Of a stretch of DNA of 64,000 nucleotides, positions 47,401-57,884 are shown piece by piece. The translations under genes and the position numbers were made by a program. Within the stretch, counting starts at the first letter, position 1, and the number at the start of each line of letters is the position of its first letter. Below the pieces are notes generated by a model that made no database searches, was not told the origin of the DNA, and saw nothing but the letters and a program-made list of their open reading frames with translations. The stretch comes from Owenia fusiformis (taxonomy: Eukaryota > Annelida > Polychaeta > Sabellida > Oweniidae): positions 25,766,740 to 25,830,739 of the forward strand of contig CAIIXF020000009.1 of the NCBI GenBank assembly GCA_903813345.2, in the 5' to 3' direction.

Positions 47401-50400
47401 ATTGTTTTAATTATTTTTATGTAAATGGTGTTTTCATAATGACCGTCCTCCCATCTACAGTCAATCCTATATCACATGGCCCCATAATCTATATACCATC
47501 ATGATCTGGACTTATGTGCCAAATATTACCATGACAGCGCAATCGTGCCTCATAAGGTACGCAATTATGAACAAAATGATTTTGAGAATGACAATGCAAT
47601 GTGTTTCATTCTTGGGTAAACGTTATCAGAAAATGGATATAGTATCAGGCCCGTAGCCAGCTTTTGCCAAGGGGGGGGGGGATTTTTTCCAAATCCTTTT
47701 TTTGGCAAGGGGAAGGGGCGGGGAGGGTTCGTCTCCCCTCCGGCTACGGACCTAAGTACCCTTCGTAAGGTCGCAATATAAAGTAAAGAACATATCTACT
47801 CACTACCGTTCCAGTCTTTTGCTGTGTAGCACATAGTATTACATGGTAACTGTAATATTTTATCATCCGTCTTGGTTATTTGACCACATTTTGTTGGATC
47901 ATTAATACTATTGCACTCAAAACACCTAAGAGGCTCTAAAAATTCGACAAGATGGAAACATATCCTATAGAATTGCACAGATAAATTAGTAGTTCCACGA
48001 TGTCTAGTTACAAATGAAACTGATCTTTCGCATATAATAGTTTTTGCAAGCATAACATCGAAATGACAAAAAATACTTGAGCATATAAAAGAGCCTCCAA
48101 GTGCTCTCCCAAGTGATTTTTAAATGATCTCTTCTGCACTAAGGTTTTAAACGACAGTTGGAAAGCTGAGAGTATCAGCTTTAAGAATTTAACCTCCATT
48201 CGAATTTTGGCTGATGTTCATCACCAAGGGGTAAAATTAAGAAATTAATCATGCTTTTTCAATCAAGATACATTTTGACAATCGGTTTCTAATTTCGATC
48301 TAAATGTCCATAACAACAATGTTTGTGGTCCAGGCAACACAACAGTATATAATTATGATGTTTACACTTTGTGGTTATAATTACATTTTATCTTTGAATG
48401 AAATTACCACTCAAGGGAGGGTGGTGTATGTGAAAATATATGGTTTCAGAATGCCCTGTGGACTGTTATGTCTAATGCAATCTTAATATTCTCAGGAGAA
48501 AATTAGTAATTTGTATTGAACATTCCTAAATACCAAAATTACACATTAAAGTACATATTGTTTTCAAATATCAAATCTTATTTATACTGAGAACTAAAAT
48601 TCTGACACATTTTGTAGCATAATGGAGTCACTGCACTTATCCGGTATTTAGGTAATGTAATGCCTTGGTCACATATGCTCCGATCCATCGGCCGGCGCCC
48701 GTCCGATTGAGTGTTTTGTTCAATTTTGTATTCAATTTTGAACAAAATACTCAATCGGCCGGGCGCAGTAGTGTAAATCGGAGCAAATGTGACCAAGGCA
48801 TTAATGACCCCTATCTCAACCTATATGGGTTCAAACTCTTAAATATTCTTCAAAGTATAATTTTACATTGAATTAGTTAGGCCATTGGTAACCTGAAAAT
48901 AATCCATTCTGGCCATAGGGGAACTTGTCATTTTGAAATTGATAAATGACCCATTTCACTGGGGGGTATCGTGATGCAACAACACCGTGTTGTTGCATCA
49001 AGATGGCCAGATTTCCGGTGATAGATTTTCGTACGATGTTTTGTTTTCCCAATTTACACCCATTTCTAGGACGAGTTGCTCAATAATCATACACATGCAG
49101 TTAGGTTATGATCTGTATTTTAAAAAACTGTCATTGGTATACATGTAGCATCATCAAGAAGCGATAAATTCGTGGTTTTAATTCCTCACTATTGATGCAA
49201 CAACACCACTCTGTTTCTTATCGATGATGCAACAACACCAATGTGCTGATGCAAAAACGCCAATATAATGTATCATTGAACAACAAGAGAAACTGTTTTA
49301 TGTTCTGTTTACAGGTGTAGGTCGGGACATGAATAAAACGCGTGAGTCAGTGGTCCATGAACGAAGCGTATTTTGTTTGGTTTCTTTGTCTATATCAAAG
49401 TTAAAAGGATATACAAGGCAAACTAAATAAAGTACTGAATCCCCGGGAGGCAATCTCATTGATATTGTATCTGAAAAATAAAGATTATACATTTTCTAAA
49501 TTAAATGCCCTTGATTTACCGTAAGGAAATTGTTTACAAATAACTAATATACTTTTGGAAAGACAACAGATATCAGTCATTTTGTGTTGTTAGTACCTCA
49601 ATTGAAATACTCAATTCTGATTGGTTGATGAGCGGTCAACAAAATGTATTGTTAGTACCTCAACTGAAATACTCGATTCTGATTGGGTGATTATTGGATG
49701 AGAATGACTTTACTAGGCGATAAGTATAGCAAAAATACAAATAGAAACTTAAAATTAACATTAATTCACTAACGAGTACGCCGTGATGTGCCAAATACAG
49801 AGTTAAGCTACTTGCACTGTCTCCAGATTTTCTAAAAAAAAAAATTGCTAACGTGGTTCGGAGAAAAGGTTGTGAAATGAAACCATGCCGATTGATGATT
49901 GTCGTCTATATGTGTATTATTAGTTTACTCGGACTAACAAAACAATTGTAGACCTCTCCATTCGATCAACCGTCAAAATCATATACCTCGACTGTAAACC
50001 TTGAAACTACTGTTGACCTCGACCTTCATCTCTGTCAACAGTAGTTTTTCGGTTTACAGTCTCGGTATACAATTTTGCCGGTTGACCTCTGGGGAGGTCA
50101 ACAATTGTAAACTGTTGACCACTACTAGGTACTGTTGACCCCTATTTTTGAAAAATTGTTTTTTAATGTTGAAATTTTTTTAATTTTGAAAAAATAAGTT
50201 GTGCAAAAATTACAAGTATTCGACGGTTTTGGGATTTTTTGCTAGAATATGATACCTTTACTTATAAAATATGTTCATGTGATATTCGATTATATATTCG
50301 TCCAATTATTATATTATTTGGACTAACAGAACAATTGTTAACCTCTCTTTTCGGTCAACTGGCAAAAGTGTCCTCGACCTCTGGTCTTGATCAACAGTAC

Positions 50401-53400
50401 TTTCAAGGTTTACAGTATCGGTATACAATTTTGCCAGTTGACCTTAAGAGAGGTCTACAATTGTATATTATTTCTTTCAAATTATTATATTCTTCGGACT
50501 AACAAACAATTGTTAACCTCTCTATTCGGTCAACTGGCCAAAGTGTATACCTCAACAGTAAACCCTGAGAGTACTGTTGACCTCGACCTCCGAACTTTCA
50601 AGGATTACAGTATCGGTATACAATTTTGCCAGTTGACCTCAAGAGAGGTCTACAATTGTATATTGTATATCCTTTGTTATCCCACCCAAAGTATGATGTC
50701 ATATATCAAGTTGAAGAGTTGTATATGCTGCTCAGGAGTTTACGCTATCCAGGAGTTGAACACCACCGTTCTCAAGGGTTGTATAGGATGAGAATTGGTT
50801 TAATGATATTGCAGTTGCTATTATATAGAGGTTATTTACTGAGAGGGATTCAATATTGGTTTTATTCCGAGAGACAATATGATATTTCCCGAGGGCCCGG
50901 GATATCTGGGATAACTGTACCCCTATCAATTTACCTTTTTGGGCCCTTAATCTTATCACTTTTGTTTACCTTTTTACTCAGTCGGAGAGAAGGAATCCAA
51001 AGAGAGCAATAATTCTACATGTGCGTCGTTCAAGATTTCCATTAAACGTGTAACTAAACGGCTTCTCTAATAAAGTCACGTTTTTACACGTTGGCTCTCC
51101 AAATTGGAGGAAATAAAGAATCATATCATATTATATCATAGATGAAACAATCATCCCATCAACATAAGCTCACGAATGTCACAGTTAAACTGTTTTAGTT
51201 ATAATTTGATAAACAGTGGTAACGTAAATCTACTAGTTTATCACTGTTCCACAGATGGATGACAGATAATTTCCAATAGCTCATCATATTTACCGAGAAC
51301 GAAAGATGTTTGTCCACCATTTTGAATGATACTAACTGGAGTCAGGGTCATCAAGCTATGGAATAGTGGTTTATGAAAATAGATTGGGTTACTAAAGCTT
51401 GCCATGTTAAAGGCGATTGAACTATGTTATAGAACAACGTCCAGAACGTTATAATGTTTAAAAGTATAAATTTTTTGAAAACACATATAAATGATCTTCA
51501 CCCGCAGCAAGTGTATTTTGAATGCCTTGAGAAGAACGCAAATATGGGTAATGGGTAACGGTATCGCAATAGTAGCATTTAAAAATCTGTTCCACTCGAG
51601 ATTTATGGTCTTTGAAATTATACTATTAATTGGTGTTGCTGCATCATTCCTCAAATCTAGAGGAGTGTTGTTGCATCTTCAGTTTGGTGTTGTTGCATCA
51701 ATAGTGAGGAACTAAAACCGTGAACTTATTGCTTCTTGGTGATGGTACATGTATACTAATGACAGTTTCTTTAAATATAGATCGTGCGCTAACTGCACGT
51801 GTATGGTTATTGAGCAACTCGTCCTAGAAATGGGTTTAATTGGGGAAACAAAATATCGTACGAAAATCTATCACCGGAAGTCTGGCCATCTTGATGCAAC
51901 AACACGGTGTTGTTGCATCACGATACTCCCCAGTGCATTTGGAATGAAAGGGTTAATATCTAATTAATATCACAGTACTGAACACAATGATAATGACCAA
52001 AGCAAAATGCTTCATTTCTACATTCCAAGACATGTGAGGACAACCTGCAACGAATGCTAGATACCCTACACACTTGGTGTACCAAATGGCGCATGACGGT
52101 AAATGAAGCAATCTTATGGAGCGGAACATCTTTTTCATGTTGAAACAAGAAACATAAAAATACAATTGAAACAATTCAAAGAAATTCTCGTTGCAAAAGA
52201 ACACGAGTCATGGTATACTGCATTGTGGAACGATAACCGTAACCCTGTAAATGGTAATAAGCTACGAGTATACCGGCTTCATAAAATCCATGCTTCACAC
52301 ACAGAACACTATGTAACTATTTTCATGCATAAACACGAGCGCAGCAACTTAGCAAGATTACGCTCAGGAACTTTACCGCTGAAGGTTGAAACAGGCAGGT
52401 TTCAAGGTATTCCCCTTCAAGAAAGATTATGCATGTGTCAACAAGGGGTCGAAGATGAAATGCATATCCTCATTGACTGTGATCTTCATACTTATGCACG
52501 AAGGGATTTTATTGAACTTTGCAAAAATGAAATAACTGACTTTAATACATTATCTAGTCTAGCTAAATACTGCTCAATTATGAACAACTCTATTTTACAA
52601 AGACCATTGGCAAAAACTATACATAAAATAATGTGCAATAGAAGAGAATATGATATTTAAAACTTTTACATCTGAGCATATTTTTGATATATTTTTACAT
52701 TGCTTTCTTGAGTCTCTCATACGCCGAAGCCGGCGGGACTGTTAATTATTGTATGTTATTTTAGTACGTATATTGTTAACTACAGTGTGAGACTTTAATA
52801 AATATTTTACTAACTAACTAACTGTGATAAAATCGTCATCACACGTTTCAGCTTATGTGATACAGGAAAAATTCCACTCGGGTAAGAATGTATCACTACT
52901 TCGCTTTCGTGGATGATACAATATTACCTTTCGTGGAATATTTCCTGTATCACATTCTGAAACGTGTGATAACTGATAGTAAAATGTATATTTCAAGGCA
53001 AATGAGTGAAATCCTACCGCTACAAGTTTTATGGTCGCTCATCAGTTTGTACCCAGGGTAGCAACTACACCGCGGCTGACCTCCATCGGTAGAGCCAATT
53101 CTATAATAACATTGATGAGTACACAAGCCATTGTTCTTCGTACATGGGTTAGACTTCCCGCCTGTTAAAATCAATGAAGATGATGGAAGTTTAATTGCAA
53201 AATTAGAAAATGCGAAGCAGAAGTAAATCAATAGGCAGAAGACTATCTCCTCATTGTAAAAAGGTGACAACAGGCAAGAATGATATCCGGAATGACCTTA
53301 ACAACATTGAATTCAAGCACACAGGTCCAAGCAACAAGCTAAGAACAAAGATGTACACAAGCCTTACCTGTATTGCAGCGATATCTTGTTTTATAGTCCT

Positions 53401-55445
53401 GACAGCCAGGTCTATTTCTTGAATTCAAGCACACAAGTCCAAGCAACAAGCTAAGAACAAAGATATACACAAGCCTTACCTGTATTGCAGATATATATCT
53501 TGTTTAATAGTCCTGACAGCCAGGTCTATCTCTTGAATTCACGCATACAAGTCCAAGCAACAAGCTAAGAACAAAGATATACACAAGCCTTACCTGTATT
53601 GCAGCGATATCTTGTTTTATAGTCCTGACAGCCAGGTCTATTTCTTGAATTCACGCATACAAGTCCAAGCAACAAGCCAAGAACAAAGATATACACAAGC
53701 CTTACCTGTATTGCAGCGATATCTTGTTTTATAGTCCTGACAGCCAGGTCTATTTCTTGAATTCACGCATACAAGTCCAAGCAACAAGCTAAGAACAAAT
53801 ACATAAACAAGCCTAACCTGTATTGCAGCGATATCTTGTTTTATAGTCCTGACAGCCAGGTCTATTTCTTAAATTCACGCATACAAGTCCAATCAACAAG
53901 CTAAGAACAAAGATATACACAAGCCTTACCTGTATTGCAGCGACATCTTGTTTTATAGTCCTGACAGCCAGGTCTATTTCTTGAATTCACGCTTACAAGT
54001 CCAAGCAACAAGCTAAGAACAAATACATAAACAAGCCTTACCTGTATTGCAGCGATATCTTGTTTTATAGTCCTGACAGCCAGGTCTATCTCTTGAATTC
54101 ACGCTTACAAGTCCAAGCAACAAGCTAAAACAAAGATGTATACAAGCCTTACCTGTATTGCAACGATATCTTGTTTGATAGTCCTCACAGCCAGGTCTAT
54201 TTCTTGAATTCAAGCATACAAGTCCAAGCATGAGAGTGCATTCATATCCTTTTTCAAACTTCTGCTCGGTTTTATCATACGACTCACCGCTCGTAGTTTG
54301 GCATTCGATTCCGTTGGGATACGGACATGGATCCAAATGCTATAATCAGTTAGGCCTCCTAGACTTCCACCAACGCGAACATCAGTTCTGACCTCGCGAA
54401 CTACGTTCCTTGCACTCGAACAACGGTTCTCACATCGCAAACGTGAAATCTTAGTCGCGCACCACCTTTTCCTCGCTCCCGAACATACTTCTCCACCAGT
54501 CCACACGCACACAGAGATCCGTGCTCGCGAACCACTTGTTCACTTGTGCGAGACTAAAGATTTCACGTTTGCGATGTGAGAATCGTGGTTCGAGTGCAAG
54601 GAACGTAGTTCGCGAAGTCAGAACTGATGTTCGCGTTGGTGGAAGTCTAGGAGGCCTGATAATGCAGGACAAATAAATTGGTCTATAAGATATCATATGG
54701 GGTATTTGTGATGAAGCCAATCAAAGCGAGAGCAATGTTTTGGAAGCATGTTGGAATACTTTGACTTTTAAAACCGTTATCAACAGAGATCGAAAAAATA
54801 CCAATCCACGTTTCTTCTTACTTTCGATTTTATCAAGATTTATACCTTGAATAAACATTCTGGTTATATCACACTTTTGGACCTATAGAGCTGCGCAATA
54901 AATGATGACGTAATCAAACGCTTTATAAGTTATACGTTATGCGGAAATATTAAACATAGTATTCAGGGAGTTGCAAAATCTCATAAATATCTTGCATGAT
55001 CACCTTTCCAAAATCTTGTCTTGTCTCTGAATCGCCATTGCCTGATGGGTTATCTCGGTCGACCCAAACTGTCATATATTCACTCCTCACTGCTGATGCA
55101 ATACCTAGATTTATTGGGGTAGAGAGGGATAAACGTCGAGTTAGATGAACATTATGAATTATAGTCCCTGACCTGAGTTTTCTAAGAGTGGATTATCAAA
55201 TAAATTTTATTTTTCTATTAGATTGATATTGTTTTAGAAAAGTTAAAAATGTACTTATTCTCCAACAATTTGTCAAAGGAGTAAAGGATACACCAAGAAA
55301 ACCAGCATGTTGAATTAGAATCTTGGAAAAGTGTGATTTAAATACCTTTTTTTTATCAAAATAGTATAGTTCACCGTATCATACCTGAGCACATAACAAG
55401 AAAACCCAGACAAAACGTCATGTATGGAGAAGACCTATAAAACAT
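44403..55445 (-). CDS. Secreted WxxW-EGF-Ly6/uPAR-CUB protein, 8 exons (388 aa)
   Basis: Exons, in gene order: 55385-55445, 55004-55104, 54153-54339, 53018-53161, 47807-47935, 47095-47292, 46775-46956, 44403-44567. All phases agree (1, 0, 1, 1, 1, 1, 0), total 1167 nt with stop. Exon 1 is a signal peptide (TFCLGFLVMCSG). Exons 2-3 form a WxxW domain of the CILP/mucin type (VWVDRDNPSGNGDSE, PYPNGIEC, GLVCLNSRNRPGCEDY, RYRC). Exon 4 is one EGF-like domain (CTKNNGLCTHQC, CSCYPGY). Exons 5-6 form a Ly6/uPAR three-finger domain (RCFECNSINDPTKC to YCSGDLCN). Exons 7-8 form a CUB domain (GYGTLTSQNFGGNLKYDN, LIGYYCDSKKPPS) ending at the stop. No membrane or GPI signal follows, so it should be secreted. 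Intron 4 (about 4.9 kb) is full of transposons. I know no named protein with this domain order. Role unknown, possibly extracellular matrix, cuticle or immunity. Confidence 0.87.
47640..47760. repeat. G-rich palindromic repeat in intron 5
   Basis: TCAGGCCCGTAGCCAGC and GGCTACGGACCTAAG face each other across a 12-G run and GGGGCGGGGAGGG. It resembles the fragment at 39000. It is non-coding transposon debris within the intron between the first and second Ly6 exons. Confidence 0.45.
48658..48803. mobile_element. 146-bp near-perfect palindromic MITE
   Basis: Arms of about 65 bp, beginning TAATGCCTTGGTCACAT and ending with its complement, fold around GTATTC. TAA/TTA at the two edges is compatible with a 3-bp Harbinger-type target. 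It lies in intron 4 of the WxxW gene. Half a related copy sits at 37369-37422, just outside the giant foldback element. Confidence 0.75.
49575..49700 (+). repeat. Two-copy ~65-bp direct repeat
   Basis: TTGTTAGTACCTCAATTGAA ... ATTCTGATTGGTTGA is followed by a second copy TTGTTAGTACCTCAACTGAA ... TTCTGATTGGGTGA. The TCTGATTGG word is shared with the left ends of the double-hairpin elements E1 and E2. Confidence 0.6.
49915..50665. repeat. Three successive hairpin-forming repeats
   Basis: Units near 49925-50115, 50318-50465 and 50492-50660 each begin CGGACTAACA(A)AACAATTG and pair GTTAACCTCTC...GGTCAACTGGC with GCCAGTTGACCT...GAGAGGTC. Arm sequences vary between units while pairing is kept. Frames across them are repeat translations, not genes. 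Confidence 0.65.
50626..51012 (+). other. Unexplained 128-codon open frame with hydrophobic stretches
   Basis: From about codon 14 the frame leaves the hairpin repeat. It then encodes a Tyr/Leu/Arg-rich stretch (IGLMILQLLLYRGYLL) and a C-terminal hydrophobic segment (PLILSLLFTFLLS), and ends QREQ. About 50 nt later AATAAAG occurs twice and the sequence passes into CATATTATAT-type simple repeat, like the 3' end of a retroelement. I do not recognise the product. It may be the tail of a mobile-element protein or chance. Confidence 0.3.
51990..52830 (+). pseudogene. 5'-truncated, internally deleted non-LTR retrotransposon
   Basis: Around 52045-52105 one frame reads LQRMLDTLHTWCTKWRMTVN, the region after the catalytic motif of a LINE reverse transcriptase, with a one-base shift just upstream. 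At about 52105 the frame changes again and 52103-52660 (185 codons) gives the C-terminal domain, including RSGTLPLKVETGRF and the Cys/His zinc knuckle CMCQQGVEDEMHILIDC. The 3' tail has AATAAA at 52797 and ends in a TAAC repeat (CTAACTAACTAACT). The RT core is largely missing, so this is a dead copy. Clade not determined. Confidence 0.8.
52826..52976. mobile_element. Hairpin element E4 (right half of the double-hairpin family)
   Basis: GATAAAATCGTCATCACACG leads into arms CACACGTTTCAG...TGTGATACAGGAAA and the complement TTTCCTGTATCACA...CTGAAACGTGTG, closing around CTTCGCTTTCGTG. Arm layout parallels the right hairpins of E1 and E2. It abuts the LINE tail and lies about 40 nt from the EGF exon donor. 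Confidence 0.65.
53308..54240 (-). repeat. Eight-copy ~112-bp tandem repeat amplifying the end of WxxW exon 3
   Basis: Donor positions on the gene strand recur at 54153 (true exon), 54042, 53930, 53818, 53706, 53594, 53480 and 53367. Each unit carries the last ~60 nt of the exon (encoding RPGCQDYKTRYRCNT), its GTAAGG donor, and intron ending TTTGTTCTTAG. The copies keep the Cys codons. A copy spliced via its own AG would enter in the wrong phase, so tandem inclusion would break the frame. They may be decoys or competing donors. Confidence 0.88.
54352..54657. mobile_element. 306-bp palindromic MITE abutting WxxW exon 3
   Basis: The left arm AGGCCTCCTAGACTTCCACC... is repeated inverted at the right edge for about 115 bp with only a few mismatches (shared words CAACGCGAACATCAGTTCTG, CGCGAACTACGTTCCTTGCA, CATCGCAAACGTGAAATCT). 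It ends 12 nt from the acceptor boundary at 54339, so the MITE edge falls inside the region normally used for branch point and pyrimidine tract. No clear target duplication was seen. Confidence 0.85.
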
Positions 55446-56063
55446 TGTTTTTTTAACTTTTGCATAGAACAGCATTTTCAAATCAATAATTACATGGTTA
55501 TCCAAAGTATCCAATCACGTTTGTTCAATATGCTACATATTATACAATTTAGAATCGAATATATTTTCTTCGTCGCAATAAAACAAAATATTTTCAACAA
55601 GGCAAAAGGCACGAACATGCAAAATGTCAACACCTACCATTCGTTACAGAAGCCGAAGGCTGTTCCCGACGCCGAACACCAACCTCCGAACACTAGCCAC
55701 AAAAACAAAACAATATGTCACCACTTGGTATCTGGTGGTGACATAATAAGAATCGAAAATAGAAATGTTTAACTTACATCATGTTTCCTCCTCAGATGAT
55801 GACTTTTTAAAACGCTTTTACAACAATATCACCGCAATTTCATATACTGTAAGTCCTCCAACTTTTAATGAGCCACGATCCTTGAATGTCGCTATTGTTA
55901 TCTAAATGCTACCTATTATACCCTTTGTTCTCGTAATTGAAGGCCTTTGTGTTTAAAAGTCACCGAGGGACGCTCCTCGTGAAAACATGTTAACGTTATT
56001 ATCATAGTCACGTTATTAATACGTTTTATTTCACATTTTGCTTTGAACATCGGATTTACGTAA
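55446..56063. other. Intergenic region upstream of the WxxW gene
   Basis: It should contain the promoter of the gene starting at 55445. No TATA or other element was recognised. It contains the dispersed repeat at 55607-55753 and otherwise AT-rich sequence. Confidence 0.45.
55607..55753 (+). repeat. Dispersed 3'-hairpin repeat, copy 4
   Basis: ACATGCAAAATGTCAACACC, then GCCGAACACCAACC, then CAATATGTCACCACTTGG...TGGTGGTGACATAATAAGA. It is the same family as 2985, 6715 and 26255-26700. Confidence 0.65.
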
Positions 56064-56871
56064 CCCCCCTATCACACCAAACTAGTTCTTACCCGTTCTT
56101 GCCAGTCCTACGAAAACGTCGTAAAACGGGCTCAATCTGGCTGTGGTCGGGAAATATGTCTCGAATAATTAGCTTCTTCGTTCTTAAACAGTCTTCAATA
56201 CGTCCAACTCGTTCGCAGTTCGTCCAGGTCGCACCACGTCGATGTGCAACGTCGTATAACGCGTCCCTTAGTCTAGAAGGTCAACATGACCTGATTACAG
56301 AACGGTATGGTCGCCATCGAATTTTGAATCGATTCAAAATTCTAAAATCTTATTCCCGTCTGAGAACGTTCATAAAGTTCGTAAATAGACCTTAGAAAGT
56401 TGCAGCTACGTTCATTCCGTTCGCACACAGTTTAAAACCAGTTTTGAAGAACGCAGTGGCAACTTGTTTGGTGTGATAGCTATATTTTTGCTAACTCGTT
56501 CATAAGCAGTGTTAAATACGTTCTTAATCAGTTTAAACCCGTTTGCAATTAGTTCTACCTCGTTCTCAACACGTCCTCAGACAGTTCAACTCGTTCTTAA
56601 AACGTCCCTAGTAGGATTGAAGTACGACGGTTCCGTTCGTAGTACGTCCAGCTCGTCGTTAGTACGATGTCACTCGTTCTAATTGTAGAACGTGACGACC
56701 ACGAGAACATTTTGAGCATTGTCTAAGTTCTAGAAGACCTACCCGTTCGAGTACGTTCGATGAAGTTTGTAAATAGATCCCAAACGGTTCTTAGTAGGTC
56801 CAGTCCGCTCGTACACAGTTGAAGCCCGTTTTCGAGAACGTAGTGAGAACTAGTTTGGTGTGATAGTAGGG
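56064..56871. mobile_element. Harbinger-like element, copy B
   Basis: It is near-identical to copy A (40573-41379) over its full 808 bp, in the same orientation, with TAA at the left edge and TTA at the right. Small open frames inside are not conserved between copies. Confidence 0.8.
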
Positions 56872-57056
56872 TTATACCGTAGTAGCACATTAGCACATGC
56901 TGGATTAAAAATAAATATTTACATTTTATGTTAGACTTTTTTGAAAATAAAATATGATCGTGTCCATTGAAAACAAGACATAAATAAAAATACTAGTAAC
57001 TTTAACATTCGACATAACTGAAAGTTTGGCAACCCGAAGTTAGTCTAATATGCTTA

Positions 57057-57835
57057 CCCTACTATCACACCAAACTAGTTCTCACTACGTTCTCGAAAAC
57101 GGGCTTCAGCTGTGTACGAACGGACTGGACGTACTTAAAAACAGCTTCGGGTCTATTTACAAACTTCATCGAACGTACTCGAACGGGTACTAGTAGGTCC
57201 TCTAGAACTTATAACATGCTCAAAATGTTCTCTTGGTCGTCACGTTCTACAATTAGAACGAGTGACAACCTACTAACGACGAGCTGGACGTACTACGAAC
57301 GGAACCGTCGTACTTCAATCCTACTAGGGACTTTTTTACAACGAGTTGAACTGTCTGAGGACGCATTGAGAACGAGGTAGAACTAATTTCAAACGGGTTA
57401 AAACTGATTAAGAACGTATTTATCAACGAGTTAGCAAAAATATAGCTATCACACCAAGCAAGTTGCAACTGCGTTCTTCAAAACTGGTTTTAAACTGTGT
57501 GCGAACAACGTTACAACGTTCTACGGTCTGTTTACGAACTTCATGGACTTTCAAGGACGGGGAATGTGATTTAGAATTTTGAATCGATTCAAAATTCGAT
57601 GGCGACCATACCGTTCTGTAATCAGGTCATGATGACCTTCTAGACTAAGGGACGCGTTATACGACGTTGCACACCGACGTGGTGCGACCTGAACGAACTG
57701 CGAATGAGATGGACGTATTTAAGACTGTTTATGAACGAAGTAGCTAATAATTTTAGACATATTTCCCGACTACAGCCAGATTGAGCCCGTTTTACGACGT
57801 TTTCGTAGGACTGGCAAGAACGGGCAAGAACTAGC
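57057..57835. mobile_element. Harbinger-like element, copy C (inverted, right end lost)
   Basis: It is the reverse complement of copies A and B from CTATCACACCAAACTAGTTC to GGGCAAGAACTAG, where the final ~15 bp of the terminal repeat are missing. TTA precedes its intact end. About 185 bp separate it from copy B, so the two form a large inverted pair. Confidence 0.75.
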
Positions 57836-57884
57836 GGAATTGTTTTTGACGCATCTTTTTAATTGTGTCGCCGATTCTAATCCT

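Larger units (their letters stand above)
48957..51935. mobile_element. 3-kb composite element with ~300-bp terminal inverted repeats
   Basis: From CACTGGGGGGTATCGTGATG the left end (48957 to about 49260) is repeated inverted at about 51640-51935. Shared words are GATGCAACAACACCGTGTTG, GATAGATTTTCGTACGAT and CTAGGACGAGTTGCTCAATA. The word GGTGTTGTTGCATCA recurs several times at the inner edges. The 2.4-kb interior holds hairpin repeats (49915-50665) and an unexplained open frame (50626-51012) but no recognisable transposase. It lies wholly in intron 4 of the WxxW gene. Confidence 0.75.

Noticed and set aside
50387-50791. 134-codon frame
   Set aside because: It reads through two copies of the hairpin repeat (QFCQLT...EVYNCIL twice) and has no domain.
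52950-53017. Extension of the EGF frame past the Cys at the end of exon 4
   Set aside because: A consensus donor (GTAGGA) follows 53018, and the next exon (47935) continues in the same phase, giving a Ly6 domain.
54210-54720. Antisense-frame proteins of 89-100 codons over the palindrome
   Set aside because: They translate the two arms of the 306-bp palindrome, and the real exon uses another frame ending at 54339.
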